A stretch of DNA of 64,000 bases from Sphingomonas chungangi (GCF_013778325.1 NZ_JACEIB010000027.1:620001-684000); one strand, 5' to 3'; shown: positions 34,289-42,528, counted from the first letter of the stretch. The notes: generated by a model from the letters alone, not told the origin. Translations and numbers: made by a program.

Positions 34289-34321
34289 GTCGTCACCTCG
34301 GGCTCGACCCGAGGTGACGAC
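34289..34321. terminator. Strong hairpin between gltB and parE
   Basis: A perfect 14-bp inverted repeat, GTCGTCACCTCGGG (34289-34302) and CCCGAGGTGACGAC (34308-34321), with a 5-base loop. It stands between two convergent genes and can stop transcription from both sides, though no T-run is present. Confidence 0.6.
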
Positions 34322-34328
34322 AACGGCA

Positions 34329-34625
34329 TCAACTCAATCGCAAGACGCGGTCGAGATCCTGGCCAGGGCCGATGATGCGGTGGACGAACACGCGGTCGGG
34401 AAGCGCCGAATAGAGAATTCCATATCCCTTCCATGAGCGCCGACGAATGCCGTGGCGTTCATAGCGCGGCACAATAGGGAAGCCTTGCGGCAGATCGGCA
34501 AGCCGCAGCGCCGTTTCGCGCAACTCCGCCACGAAGGAAACGGCGCGGGAGGGATTGTCCTGGGCGATGAACTGGCTGATCCGCCTCAGGTCGGTGACAG
34601 CGAGAGATGAGAAAACGACTCTCAC
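34329..34625 (-). CDS. parE: RelE/ParE-family toxin
   Basis: A 98-residue toxin of the ParE type: MRVVFSSLAVTDLRRISQFIAQDNPSRAVSFVAELRETALRLADLPQGFP, then GILYSALPDRVFVHRIIGPGQDLDRVLRL. Length and pattern match ParE/RelE plasmid-stabilisation toxins, which poison gyrase (ParE) or cleave mRNA (RelE); the ParD partner favours ParE. It overlaps the antitoxin gene by four bases and is transcribed after it. Confidence 0.85.
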   Translation of the reverse strand: MRVVFSSLAVTDLRRISQFIAQDNPSRAVSFVAELRETALRLADLPQGFPIVPRYERHGIRRRSWKGYGILYSALPDRVFVHRIIGPGQDLDRVLRLS

Positions 34626-34897
34626 CGGCGAGCCTTGCCCGCCCTGTCCAGATCGCGAAGTGCCATGTCACAGGCTTCGTCGAGATCGACGCCGCCGCCT
34701 GCACTCATTTCAGCAAGACTCTGCACGATGGAAGCATCCAGATCGCGCAGCCAACGCTCCTCGTCCTCGACCCCGCCCTGATCGCGACGGATCAGGTCGC
34801 GCACATAGTCGCTGACACTGGCATATTGGCCGCTGTCGATCCGGTTCTGCACATAGTCCCGCATCGGATCGGGCAGCGAAATGTTCATGGATGCCAT
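34622..34897 (-). CDS. parD: ParD-family antitoxin
   Basis: A 91-residue ribbon-helix-helix antitoxin: MASMNISLPDPMRDYVQNRIDSGQYASVSDYVRDLIRRDQGG is the DNA-binding RHH part, and the acidic C-terminal half (EDEERWLRDLD...GGGVDLDEACDMALRDLD) wraps the toxin. AGGAG precedes the ATG at 34897. RHH antitoxins repress their own operon; a candidate palindrome lies just upstream. Confidence 0.85.
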   Translation of the reverse strand: MASMNISLPDPMRDYVQNRIDSGQYASVSDYVRDLIRRDQGGVEDEERWLRDLDASIVQSLAEMSAGGGVDLDEACDMALRDLDRAGKARR

Positions 34898-34919
34898 GCC
34901 GTGATCTCCTCGCTCGCAT

Positions 34920-34936
34920 ATGGCAAAAAATGCCAT
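34920..34936. promoter_or_regulatory. Candidate ParD operator
   Basis: ATGGCA-AAAAA-TGCCAT: perfect 6-bp arms around A5, 23 bases upstream of the parD ATG. Position and symmetry fit autoregulation by the antitoxin. Confidence 0.5.
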
Positions 34937-35006
34937 CGTCCGCAATTGCGTCCTCCATACACGCCCCCTTCCCCCCGCCCCATCCCGCCCCTAAGCAGGG
35001 GCGATC

Positions 35007-35678
35007 ATGTGGCAGCTTCTGCAATTCCCCTTATGCCCGTTCTCCCGCAAGGTCCGGCTGATGCTGGGCGAGAAGGGGGTGGGCTATGAGCTGGTCCGCG
35101 AATCGCCCTGGCTGCATCGCGACGAGTTCATCGATCTCAACCCCGCCGGCACCACGCCGGTGATGGTGCAGGGGCAGCTTCGCCTGCGCGACAGCTGGGC
35201 GATCTGCGAATATTTCGAGGAGACGATCGATCGCGCGCCGATGATCCCCGGCGACGCCGCCGCGCGCGCCGAGATCCGCCGGCTGGTCGCCTGGTTCGAC
35301 GAGAAGTTCTTCCGCGAGGTGGTCGGCCCGCTGATGGAGGAGCGCATGCTCAAGCGCCTCGTCCATCGCGCCTCGCCGGACGCCAAGATCCTGCGCGAGG
35401 CGATGAAGAACGCCAATGGCCACCTCGATTATATCGACTGGCTGATCGATCATCGCCGCTGGCTGGGCGGCCCGGTGCTGAGCCTCGCCGATCTCGCCGC
35501 CGCCGCGCACTTGTCCGTCGCCGACTATCTCGGCGGGATCGACTGGCGCGGGCACGAGCAGACGAAGCAATGGTATGCCGGGCTGAAGAGCCGCCCCTCC
35601 TTCCGCCCGATGCTGTCCGAGCGTATGGAGGTGATCACGCCCCCCCCGCATTACGATAAGGTCGATTTCTGGGAATGA
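35007..35678 (+). CDS. fzlA: GST-fold protein, FzlA-like
   Basis: A 223-residue glutathione S-transferase-fold protein: thioredoxin-like N-terminal domain with FPLCPFSRKVRLMLGEKGV and LNPAGTTPVM, then an all-helical domain with SLADLAAAAHLSVADYLGGIDW. It ends with a conserved-looking tail (PPPHYDKVDFWE). This tail and the overall pattern resemble the alphaproteobacterial FzlA group, GST-like proteins that bind FtsZ filaments and are needed for constriction in Caulobacter, rather than detoxifying GSTs. I cannot prove this by eye. Its stop overlaps the following transporter gene. Confidence 0.7.
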   Translation: MWQLLQFPLCPFSRKVRLMLGEKGVGYELVRESPWLHRDEFIDLNPAGTTPVMVQGQLRLRDSWAICEYFEETIDRAPMIPGDAAARAEIRRLVAWFDEKFFREVVGPLMEERMLKRLVHRASPDAKILREAMKNANGHLDYIDWLIDHRRWLGGPVLSLADLAAAAHLSVADYLGGIDWRGHEQTKQWYAGLKSRPSFRPMLSERMEVITPPPHYDKVDFWE

Positions 35679-37093
35679 TCCCTTCCAACGACGACGAGGC
35701 CATTCCGGCCTACCAGACCGATCGCGCCTTCATCGGCCATCCGCGCGGGCTGGGCTTCCTCGCCTTCACCGAATTCTGGGAGCGCTTCTCTTATTACGGC
35801 ATGTCGGCGCTGCTGCCGCTCTACGGCAAGGACGCACTGTTCCAGCCGGGTCATATCGAGCGCATTTGGGGCTTCGGCCCGTTCCGCGCCTTTCTGGAGG
35901 CCCTGTTCGGCACACTTACGCCGCTGACCTTGGGTGGAGCGATCGCGGGCATCTATGGGGGTCTCGTCTATCTCACGCCTTTGTTCGGCGGCCTGATCGC
36001 CGATCGCATCACCGGCCGCACCCACGCGGTGATTGCCGGCGCGGCGTTAATGGCGCTCGGCCACTTCCTGATGGCGTTCGACCAGACCTATCTGCCCGCC
36101 TTGGTCTGCATCCTGACCGGCGTCGGACTGTTCAAGGGCAATCTCGCGACGCAGGTCGGCGATCTCTACGCGGCGGGCGACCTGCGCCGTGCCGACGCCT
36201 TCCAGATCTACACGATGGCGATCCAGATCGCGGTGATCTTTGCGCCTTTGGTGACGGGCGGGCTGGCGCAGGCGCTCGGCTATCACTGGGGCTTCGGCGC
36301 GGCCGGGATCGGCATGGTGGTCGGCCTCGTCATCTATGTGGCAGGGTTGCGCTGGCTGCCACCCGAGCCGGCACCTGAGCATGAGGGCGGCATCGTCGAG
36401 CCCCGGCCGAAGCTGGCGCCCGGCGAAGGCAAGCGCGTCGCGATCCTGCTGCTGCTTGTGCCGGTGATCGCGCTGGCCTTCGTCGGCAACCAGCAACTGC
36501 TCGGCGGCTATTTGATCTGGGGTGATCTGCACTACAGCCTGTCGTTCATGGGCCACAAGCTGTCGGCCGCCTATCTGCTCTCGCTCGATGCCATCGTCTC
36601 GGTGGTCACGATCGGCGGATCGGTGATCTTCTGGCGCTGGTGGGGCACCAACCACAAGGAGCCCGACGAGATCACCAAGATGACGATCGGTACCTTCATC
36701 GCCGCGCTCGCGCCGCTGGCGCTGGTGGCAGGATCGATCCAGGAGGCGGCGACCGGCCAGAAGGTCGGCCTCGTCTGGGCGGTAAGCTTCCACCTGATCA
36801 ACGATATCGGTTTTTCCAACGCCTATCCGGTCGGGCTGGCCTTGTATTCGCGTGCCGCACCGAAGGCACTTGGATCGACGATGATCGCGGTGTTCCTGAT
36901 CGCCCTGTTTCTGTCCGGCCTGATCGTCGCCAAGCTGGCAACGCTCATGGAAGTCATATCGGGCACCGCCTTTTGGGGCATGCATTCGGCGCTGATGGCG
37001 CTGGCCGGCGTGATCTTCCTGATCGCGCGCAGCACCGCGGGGCGCCTGCTGGCACCGACCGTCGATCCGGAAGCGGAACCTCAGCCGGCCTGA
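35675..37093 (+). CDS. POT-family peptide:proton symporter
   Basis: A 472-residue transporter with 12-14 hydrophobic helices. The motif FTEFWERFSYYGMSALLPLY in helix 1 is the ExxERFxYYG proton-coupling signature of the PTR2/POT family, and GGLIADRITGRTHAVIAGAALMALGHFLMA covers helices 2-3. It imports di- or tripeptides with protons. Start overlaps the stop of the GST-like gene (ATGA); its 3' end overlaps the convergent HxlR gene by 13 bases. Confidence 0.88.
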   Translation: MIPSNDDEAIPAYQTDRAFIGHPRGLGFLAFTEFWERFSYYGMSALLPLYGKDALFQPGHIERIWGFGPFRAFLEALFGTLTPLTLGGAIAGIYGGLVYLTPLFGGLIADRITGRTHAVIAGAALMALGHFLMAFDQTYLPALVCILTGVGLFKGNLATQVGDLYAAGDLRRADAFQIYTMAIQIAVIFAPLVTGGLAQALGYHWGFGAAGIGMVVGLVIYVAGLRWLPPEPAPEHEGGIVEPRPKLAPGEGKRVAILLLLVPVIALAFVGNQQLLGGYLIWGDLHYSLSFMGHKLSAAYLLSLDAIVSVVTIGGSVIFWRWWGTNHKEPDEITKMTIGTFIAALAPLALVAGSIQEAATGQKVGLVWAVSFHLINDIGFSNAYPVGLALYSRAAPKALGSTMIAVFLIALFLSGLIVAKLATLMEVISGTAFWGMHSALMALAGVIFLIARSTAGRLLAPTVDPEAEPQPA

Positions 37094-37527
37094 TCCGGCA
37101 ACACCAGCCGCGTCTTGAACGCCCCCAGCGGCCGGCCCGTCGCGCGATCGACCACGGCCGTTTCCACCGGCACTCCCGTTTCGACATCGACGATCCGGCT
37201 GGTGCCGCCCTCGCCATGATGTCTCGCGCCCCACGCACCGATCGCGGCGAGGATGGGCAGGAAATCGCGCCCCTTCTCCGTCAGCACATATTCGTCGCGC
37301 GGCGGGCGCTCCGAATAGCGGCGCTTCTCCAGCAATCCGTCCTCCGTCAGCGCCGCCAACCGGCGCGTCAGGATATTGGGCGCGATGCCCAGCGAGGTAC
37401 GGAACTGGTCGAAACGCGTGGCGCCATAGCCCGCGTCGCGCAGGATCATCATGCTCCAGGCGTCGCCAACCCGGACCAGCGCGCGGGCGACGGGGCAAGG
37501 TCCGGCGGAAAATTTCCCGGTGTCCAT
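37081..37527 (-). CDS. HxlR-family transcriptional regulator
   Basis: A 148-residue winged HTH regulator: CPVARALVRVGDAWSMMILRDAGYGATRFDQFRTSLGIAPNILTRRLAALTEDGLLEKRRYSERPPRDEYVLTEKG is the complete HxlR pattern, with the cysteine near residue 11 (GPCPVARAL) that senses electrophiles or aldehydes in several members. It is divergent from an SDR gene, whose promoter region holds a palindrome that the regulator probably binds. Confidence 0.9.
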   Translation of the reverse strand: MDTGKFSAGPCPVARALVRVGDAWSMMILRDAGYGATRFDQFRTSLGIAPNILTRRLAALTEDGLLEKRRYSERPPRDEYVLTEKGRDFLPILAAIGAWGARHHGEGGTSRIVDVETGVPVETAVVDRATGRPLGAFKTRLVLPDQAG

Positions 37528-37535
37528 TGCACAAT

Positions 37536-37553
37536 GATAGTCACGTAACTATC
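37536..37553. promoter_or_regulatory. Candidate HxlR operator
   Basis: GATAGT-CACGTA-ACTATC, perfect 6-bp arms with a 6-base centre, nine bases upstream of the HxlR start and 45 bases before the SDR start. Position suggests control of both divergent genes. Confidence 0.55.
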
Positions 37554-37597
37554 AAAACGCAAGCGACTCGTTGGACCGAGTCGAACGGAGACAGATC

Positions 37598-38398
37598 ATG
37601 AGCATCAACAAGGACACCGTCCTCATCACGGGAGCGTCCACCGGCATCGGCGCGGTCTATGCGGATCGCTTCGCCAAGCGCGGCCACGACCTCGTCCTCG
37701 TTGCCCGCGACATGGGTCGCATGGAGGCGCTGGCCGAGCGCCTGCGCGGCCAGACCGGCGTCGCGATCGAGATCATCGGGGCCGATCTCACCCTCGATAC
37801 CGACCTCGCGAAGATCGAAGTGCGGCTGGCTAAGGGCGACATCGGCATCCTGATCAACAATGCCGGCATGTCGCTCAACGGCAGCATTCTCGAGAACGGG
37901 CCGACCGAACTCAGCCGCATCATCGCGCTCAACATCACCGCGCCGACCCGGCTCGCGGCGGCGGCGGCGAAGGTGTTCGCGGCCAAGGGCGAGGGCGCGG
38001 TGATCAACATCGCCTCTGTGCTGGCGCTAGCGCCCGAGATGTTCGACGGCGTCTACAGCGGCACCAAGGCGCACCTGCTCAACCTCAGCCAGGCGATGGC
38101 CGCGCAGCTCTCGGAAAAGGGGGTCTATACGCAGGCGGTGCTGCCGGGCGCGACGCGCACCGAGATTTGGGAGCGTTCGGGCAAGGATGTTGATGCCTTC
38201 CCGGAAGGCTTCGTGATGGCGGCGGACGATCTCGTCGACGCCGCGCTGGTCGGCTTCGATCGCCGCGAGCCGGTGACCATCCCTCCGCTCCCCGACATGG
38301 GCCAGTTCGACGCGATGCAGCAAGCCCGCGCCGCGATGGGCCCGAACCTGTCGAAGAGCGCGGTGGCGGAGCGCTATCGGGAGGCGGTGGCCGCCTAA
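37598..38398 (+). CDS. SDR oxidoreductase
   Basis: A 266-residue classical SDR with TGASTGIG near residue 12, NNAGMSLNG near 88, NIASVLAL near 137 and YSGTKAHLLNL near 154. The long C-terminal part (AADDLVDAALVGFDRREPVTIPPLPD) is typical of DltE-like SDRs. Divergent from an HxlR regulator, it is probably induced by an aldehyde, quinone or similar compound, which it may reduce. The ATG at 37598 follows GGAGACAG. Confidence 0.85.
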   Translation: MSINKDTVLITGASTGIGAVYADRFAKRGHDLVLVARDMGRMEALAERLRGQTGVAIEIIGADLTLDTDLAKIEVRLAKGDIGILINNAGMSLNGSILENGPTELSRIIALNITAPTRLAAAAAKVFAAKGEGAVINIASVLALAPEMFDGVYSGTKAHLLNLSQAMAAQLSEKGVYTQAVLPGATRTEIWERSGKDVDAFPEGFVMAADDLVDAALVGFDRREPVTIPPLPDMGQFDAMQQARAAMGPNLSKSAVAERYREAVAA

Positions 38399-39123
38399 GC
38401 CACCACTGCCGCCATCAGATAATCCATCCGGACGTCGTTCGAGAGGACGAAGCCCTTCATCGGATCGAGCGACAGCCCGCGCGTCTCGATCACCCGGAGC
38501 CCGGCCTGCTGGAGCAATGCCTCCAGTTCGTCGGGCTTCAGGAATTTCTGCCAGTCGTGCGTGCCTTTGGGGATCTGGCCGGTCCCCTCGCCAACCGTGA
38601 TCAGCGCCAGCCGCGAGAGCGCAGTGCGGTTGGGGGTCGAGAGCATCATCAGCCCGCCGGGCGCCAGTGCACGCGCCAGCCCGGCGACGAACGCCGCCGG
38701 ATCGGTGACGTGCTCCACCACCTCCATCGAGCAGACCAGATCGAAGGTCTCGCCTGCGCCCAGCGTCTCGACGCTGCCGTGGCGGTAATCGATCGCCAGC
38801 CCCTGCCCCTCGGCATGGAGAGTCGCCGCCGCGATATTCTCGGGCGCCGCGTCCAGCCCCGTCGCCTCAGCGCCCATCCGCGCCAGCGGCTCGGTCAGCA
38901 GCCCCGCGCCACAGCCGACATCGAGCGCGCGTTTGCCCGCCAGCGGCCGCCGCTCGGTGCGCTCCGTGCCGAAATGCTGGTCCACCGTCTCGCGCACGAA
39001 ACCCAGCCGCACCGGGTTCAGCCTGTGCAGCATCGCGGATGATCCCTTCGGGTCCCACCATTCGGCGGCGAGCCTGCCGAAATGCTGGGCTTCGGCGGGA
39101 TCGATCGTGGTTGCGTCACTCAT
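38395..39123 (-). CDS. ubiG: Ubiquinone biosynthesis O-methyltransferase
   Basis: A 242-residue class I methyltransferase. ALDVGCGAGLLTEPLARMGAEATGLDAAPENIAAA is the SAM-binding motif I and II region, followed by FDLVCSMEVVEHVTDPAAFV and MMLSTPNRT. The N-terminus (EAQHFGRLAAEWWDPKGSSAMLHRLNPVRLGFV) is the UbiG signature. It carries out both O-methylations of ubiquinone synthesis. The stop overlaps the end of the convergent SDR gene by four bases; it is divergent from lysC. Confidence 0.95.
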   Translation of the reverse strand: MSDATTIDPAEAQHFGRLAAEWWDPKGSSAMLHRLNPVRLGFVRETVDQHFGTERTERRPLAGKRALDVGCGAGLLTEPLARMGAEATGLDAAPENIAAATLHAEGQGLAIDYRHGSVETLGAGETFDLVCSMEVVEHVTDPAAFVAGLARALAPGGLMMLSTPNRTALSRLALITVGEGTGQIPKGTHDWQKFLKPDELEALLQQAGLRVIETRGLSLDPMKGFVLSNDVRMDYLMAAVVA

Positions 39124-39192
39124 ATCTTGCCCCTAACAGGGCGCCTCTTTCTTTCCCACAGGCAATTCCTGCCGCAACAATCGAGCAGTCCC

Positions 39193-40449
39193 ATGGCCCG
39201 TATCGTGATGAAGTTCGGTGGCACGTCGATGGCGGGCATCGAGCGTATCCGCAACGTGGCGCGGCAGGTGAAACGCGAGTGGGCCAAGGGCGAGCAGGTC
39301 GCGGTGGTGGTCTCCGCCATGTCGGGCGAGACCGATCGCCTCGTCAATTTCTGCCGTGAGGCCTCGCCGCTCTACGATGCGAAGGAATATGATGTCGTCG
39401 TCGCGTCGGGCGAGCAGGTGACGAGCGGCCTGCTGGCGATCGCGCTGCAGGCGATCGGAGTGCCGGCGCGCAGCTGGCTCGGCTGGCAGCTGCCGATCCG
39501 CACGTCCGACGCCCATGCCTCCGCCCGCATTGCGACGATCGACACCGAGGCGCTCAACGCCAGCCTCGCTTCGGGCGAAGTCGCGGTGATCCCCGGCTTT
39601 CAGGGCCAGACCGAGGAAGGCCGCGTCACCACGCTCGGCCGAGGCGGTTCGGACACGTCGGCGGTGGCGGTGGCGGCGGCGATGAAGGCCGATCGGTGCG
39701 ACATCTACACCGACGTCGACGGCGTCTATACGACTGACCCGCGCATCGTCCCGCGTGCGAGAAAAATCCCCAAGATCACCTACGAGGAAATGCTGGAGCT
39801 GGCGTCGGTCGGCGCCAAGGTGCTCCAGACCCGCTCGGTGGGGCTCGCCATGAAGGAGAAGGTGCGCGTTCAGGTACTCTCCTCCTTCGGAGACCCGGAC
39901 GCCGAGCCCACCCCCGGCACCTTCGTGGTGGGGGAAGACGAAATCGGAGAAGGCCAAGTGGAACAGCAGCTCATCACCGGCATCGCCTATGACCGCAACG
40001 AGGCGAAGATCACGCTGGTCGCGGTGCCCGATCGCCCCGGCGCGGTGGCCTCGATCTTCAACCCGCTGGCCGAGGCGAGCATCAACGTCGACATGATCGT
40101 GCAGAACGTCGCGCACGGCACCGGATCGACCGACGTGACCTTCACCGTGCCGGGCGCCGAGCTGGCCCGCTCGCTCGACGTGTTGGAGAAGGCGCGCGAG
40201 ACGATCGGCTACGAGAAATTGGTGCCCGATACCGAGGTCTGCAAGATTTCGGTGGTGGGCGTCGGCATGCGCAGCCACGCGGGCGTCGCGGCGACGATGT
40301 TCCAGGCGCTGGCCGGGCGCGGCATCAACATCCAGGCGATCACCACGTCCGAGATCAAGGTAAGCGTGCTGATCCACCAGGACTATACCGAGCTTGCGGT
40401 GCGCGTGCTGCACACGGCCTACGGGCTGGACGCGGAGGATGCGGCGTAA
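39193..40449 (+). CDS. lysC: Aspartate kinase
   Basis: A 418-residue kinase: MARIVMKFGGTSMAG opens the catalytic domain with the KFGGTS motif, TLGRGGSDTSAVAVAAAM near residue 155 is the substrate loop, and two ACT domains (about 265-335 and 345-415) provide feedback regulation. It phosphorylates aspartate as the first step to lysine, threonine and methionine. The ATG at 39193 gives the family start; the longer frame from 39082 runs back into ubiG. Confidence 0.96.
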   Translation: MARIVMKFGGTSMAGIERIRNVARQVKREWAKGEQVAVVVSAMSGETDRLVNFCREASPLYDAKEYDVVVASGEQVTSGLLAIALQAIGVPARSWLGWQLPIRTSDAHASARIATIDTEALNASLASGEVAVIPGFQGQTEEGRVTTLGRGGSDTSAVAVAAAMKADRCDIYTDVDGVYTTDPRIVPRARKIPKITYEEMLELASVGAKVLQTRSVGLAMKEKVRVQVLSSFGDPDAEPTPGTFVVGEDEIGEGQVEQQLITGIAYDRNEAKITLVAVPDRPGAVASIFNPLAEASINVDMIVQNVAHGTGSTDVTFTVPGAELARSLDVLEKARETIGYEKLVPDTEVCKISVVGVGMRSHAGVAATMFQALAGRGINIQAITTSEIKVSVLIHQDYTELAVRVLHTAYGLDAEDAA

Positions 40450-40456
40450 TCTCTAG

Positions 40457-40584
40457 CCCTCTCCCGCTTGCGGGAGAGGGTTGGGTGAGGGTCTTCTTTC
40501 TTCTATGGCAACGCCCATGGATAGCTCAGAAGCCTCGCTCCACTCGGCCCCTCACCCCAACCCTCTCCCGCAAGCGGAAGAGGG
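40457..40584. repeat. Paired inverted REP-like element (PHPNPLP type)
   Basis: Two copies in inverted orientation: 40457-40491 begins CCCTCTCCCGCTTGCGGGAG and ends with TTGGGTGAGGG; 40548-40584 begins CCCCTCACCCCAACCCTCTC and ends AAGCGGAAGAGGG. Each copy can form a hairpin, and the two can pair with one another. The right copy lies inside the frame of the following flavoenzyme gene, where it encodes PHPNPLPQAEEG. Confidence 0.7.
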
Positions 40585-41602
40585 AGTAGGCCACGATCGC
40601 CTCGCCCGCCTGATGAAGCGGGGCACCGATTTCCTCGGGAGCGAGGTCGCCATCATGGCGGGCGCGATGTCGTGGGTGAGCGAGCGCAACCTCGTCTCGG
40701 CCATGTCCAACGCCGGCGGCTTCGGCGTCATCGCCTGCGGGGCGATGTCGCCCGAACTGCTCGATGCCGAGATCGCCGCCACCAAGGCGCTCACCGTCAA
40801 GCCGTTCGGCGTCAACCTCATCACCATGCACCCGATGCTCAACGATCTGATCGATGTGTGCGCCAAGCACGGTGTCGGCCATGTCGTGCTGGCGGGCGGG
40901 CTGCCGCCCGGCGGCGCGATCGAGCGGATCAAGGGTTCGGACGCCAAGGTGATCTGCTTCCCGCCGACGCTGGCGTTCGCGAAGAAGCTGGTCCGCTCCG
41001 GCGTCGATGCGCTGGTGATCGAGGGGATGGAGGCCGGCGGTCATATCGGCCCGGTCTCGACCAGCGTGCTGGCGCAGGAGATCCTGCCGGCGGTGGCGAC
41101 CGAGTTGCCCGTCTTCGTCGCGGGCGGCATCGGGCGCGGCGAGGCGATGGCCGGCTATCTGGAAATGGGCGCGGCCGGCGTGCAGCTCGGCACGCGCTTC
41201 GTATGCGCGACCGAGTGCATCGCGCACCCGAACTTCAAGAAGGCCTTCATCCGCGCCTCGGCCCGCGACGCGATCGCCTCGGTGCAGATCGACCCCCGCC
41301 TGCCGGTGATCCCGGTGCGCGCGCTCAAGAATGCGGCCGGCGAGCTGTTCACCGCCAAGCAGCGCGAGGTCGCGCAGGCGCTCGACGAGGGCAGGGTCGC
41401 GATGATGGAGGCCCAGCTCCAGATCGAGCATTATTGGGCCGGCGCGCTGCGCCGCGCGGTGATCGACGGCGATGTCGAGCATGGCTCGGTGATGGCGGGC
41501 CAGTCGGTCGGCATGGTAACGAAGGAGGAGCCGCTGGCGGAGATCCTCAGGAGCCTTGTCGACGAGGGCGCGCACGCGCTGGAACGCCGCTCGGGCGGAT
41601 AA
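40505..41602 (+). CDS. Nitronate monooxygenase / NAD(P)H-flavin oxidoreductase
   Basis: TIM-barrel FMN enzyme of the 2-nitropropane dioxygenase/FabK-like family. The conserved part starts at about DRLARLMKRGTDFLGSEVAIMAGAMSWVS; key stretches are SNAGGFGVIACGAM, EGMEAGGHIGP (catalytic-type His), FVAGGIGRGEAMAGYLEMGAAGVQLGTRFV. It probably oxidises nitronates or acts as a quinone or enoyl reductase. The first 30 or so residues from the ATG at 40505 are encoded by a REP element (SAPHPNPLPQAEEG). A start at 40613 (MKRGTDF) would avoid it but cuts into the conserved N-terminus. 365 residues from 40505. Confidence 0.85.
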   Translation: MATPMDSSEASLHSAPHPNPLPQAEEGVGHDRLARLMKRGTDFLGSEVAIMAGAMSWVSERNLVSAMSNAGGFGVIACGAMSPELLDAEIAATKALTVKPFGVNLITMHPMLNDLIDVCAKHGVGHVVLAGGLPPGGAIERIKGSDAKVICFPPTLAFAKKLVRSGVDALVIEGMEAGGHIGPVSTSVLAQEILPAVATELPVFVAGGIGRGEAMAGYLEMGAAGVQLGTRFVCATECIAHPNFKKAFIRASARDAIASVQIDPRLPVIPVRALKNAAGELFTAKQREVAQALDEGRVAMMEAQLQIEHYWAGALRRAVIDGDVEHGSVMAGQSVGMVTKEEPLAEILRSLVDEGAHALERRSGG

Positions 41603-41623
41603 ACAACGCCAGCCACAAACACT

Positions 41624-41707
41624 CCGTTCTTCCCGAGCGAAGTCGAAGGACGGGCCTCAGGCGACATCATTTGTAGCCCGTGCTTCGACTTCGCTCAGTG
41701 CGAACGG
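41624..41707. repeat. REP-like palindrome (CGTTC/TTCGACTTCGCTCAG type)
   Basis: Left arm CCGTTCTTCCCGAGCGAAGT followed by CGAAGGACGGGC; right arm GCCCGTGCTTCGACTTCGCT followed by CAGTGCGAACGG. The arms are nearly complementary over about 30 bases around a 20-base centre. It stands between two convergent genes and may end transcription. Related elements occur at 52118, 55270 and 56111. Confidence 0.7.
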
Positions 41708-41729
41708 TATCTTTGCTAATTTCCGGACA

Positions 41730-42386
41730 TCAAGGCGCGCTGCTCGCCACCACGGCGGGGGCCTGCTCGGTATCGTCCAGCGTCGGCGCGTCGGGATCGG
41801 CCGGGGTTACCTGCGGCGTTATCGGCAGCGCGTCCGCCATGGTGGTGCCGTCCTCGGTGATCGCCACCGTCGCGCCGACATCTGTTTCGTCGTAGAGCGC
41901 CTTGGCGAAGGCATCGGGCAGATGCACGCAGCCATGCGAGCTGCGATAGCCGGGTACGCTGCCGGCGTGCAGCGCCACGCCGTCCCAGGTCAGCCGCTGC
42001 ATATAGGGCATCGGTGCCGCGCCATAGAGGTTGGAGCGGTGCTTCACCTCCTTCTGCAGGATCGGATAGGTGCCAAGCGGCGTCTCCTTGCCGTCCTTGC
42101 CCGTCGAGATCGTCGTGATGCCGATCAGCGCATCGCCGCGATAGACGAACGCCACCTGCTTATCGAGATCGACCACCAGCGCCACTGCGCCGTCCGAGCC
42201 AAGCTCCGGATGCCAGAGATATTCGCCGGGCTTCAGCGTATCGGCATCGGCGATGCTCAGCACCGGCGCGTCGCCGGCCGTCACCGGATCGAAGGCCGGC
42301 ACCGGCCCCTGCGCGAGCACCTGCGCAGGGATCGCAGCCGCCATGATCGCAGTCGCAACGAGAGCCATCGAAAACGAACGACGCAT
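41730..42386 (-). CDS. L,D-transpeptidase (YkuD) family protein
   Basis: A 218-residue exported protein: signal peptide MRRSFSMALVATAIMAAAIPAQVLAQ, then a YkuD domain (about 65-190) with the active-site pattern VALHAGSVPGYRSSHGCVHLPDAFA, in which His and the Cys of SHGC are catalytic. The tail is Pro/Ala/Asp-rich. It probably forms 3-3 cross-links or anchors proteins to peptidoglycan in the periplasm. A second YkuD gene lies at 45703. Its mature start is close to the signal sequence, with no LysM or other binding domain. Confidence 0.9.
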   Translation of the reverse strand: MRRSFSMALVATAIMAAAIPAQVLAQGPVPAFDPVTAGDAPVLSIADADTLKPGEYLWHPELGSDGAVALVVDLDKQVAFVYRGDALIGITTISTGKDGKETPLGTYPILQKEVKHRSNLYGAAPMPYMQRLTWDGVALHAGSVPGYRSSHGCVHLPDAFAKALYDETDVGATVAITEDGTTMADALPITPQVTPADPDAPTLDDTEQAPAVVASSAP

Positions 42387-42492
42387 GGCGACTTCCCTTC
42401 CATGTCCTCCCGGGCGCGAACGCTCCTATGCCGTCCGTCGCTCGACGAGCAGCACGTTGCGATCGCGATGCCGATTCCCTCGACACAACGAC

Positions 42493-42528
42493 GAACGCGA
42501 CGATTGGTGCCGCGAAGTCGTCGCGTTC
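42493..42528. other. Inverted repeat between cysQ-like and L,D-transpeptidase genes
   Basis: GAACGCGACGA (42493-42503) and TCGTCGCGTTC (42518-42528): perfect 11-bp arms, 14-base loop. It lies 34 bases after the cysQ-like stop on minus, so it may end that transcript. No T-run is present. Confidence 0.45.
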
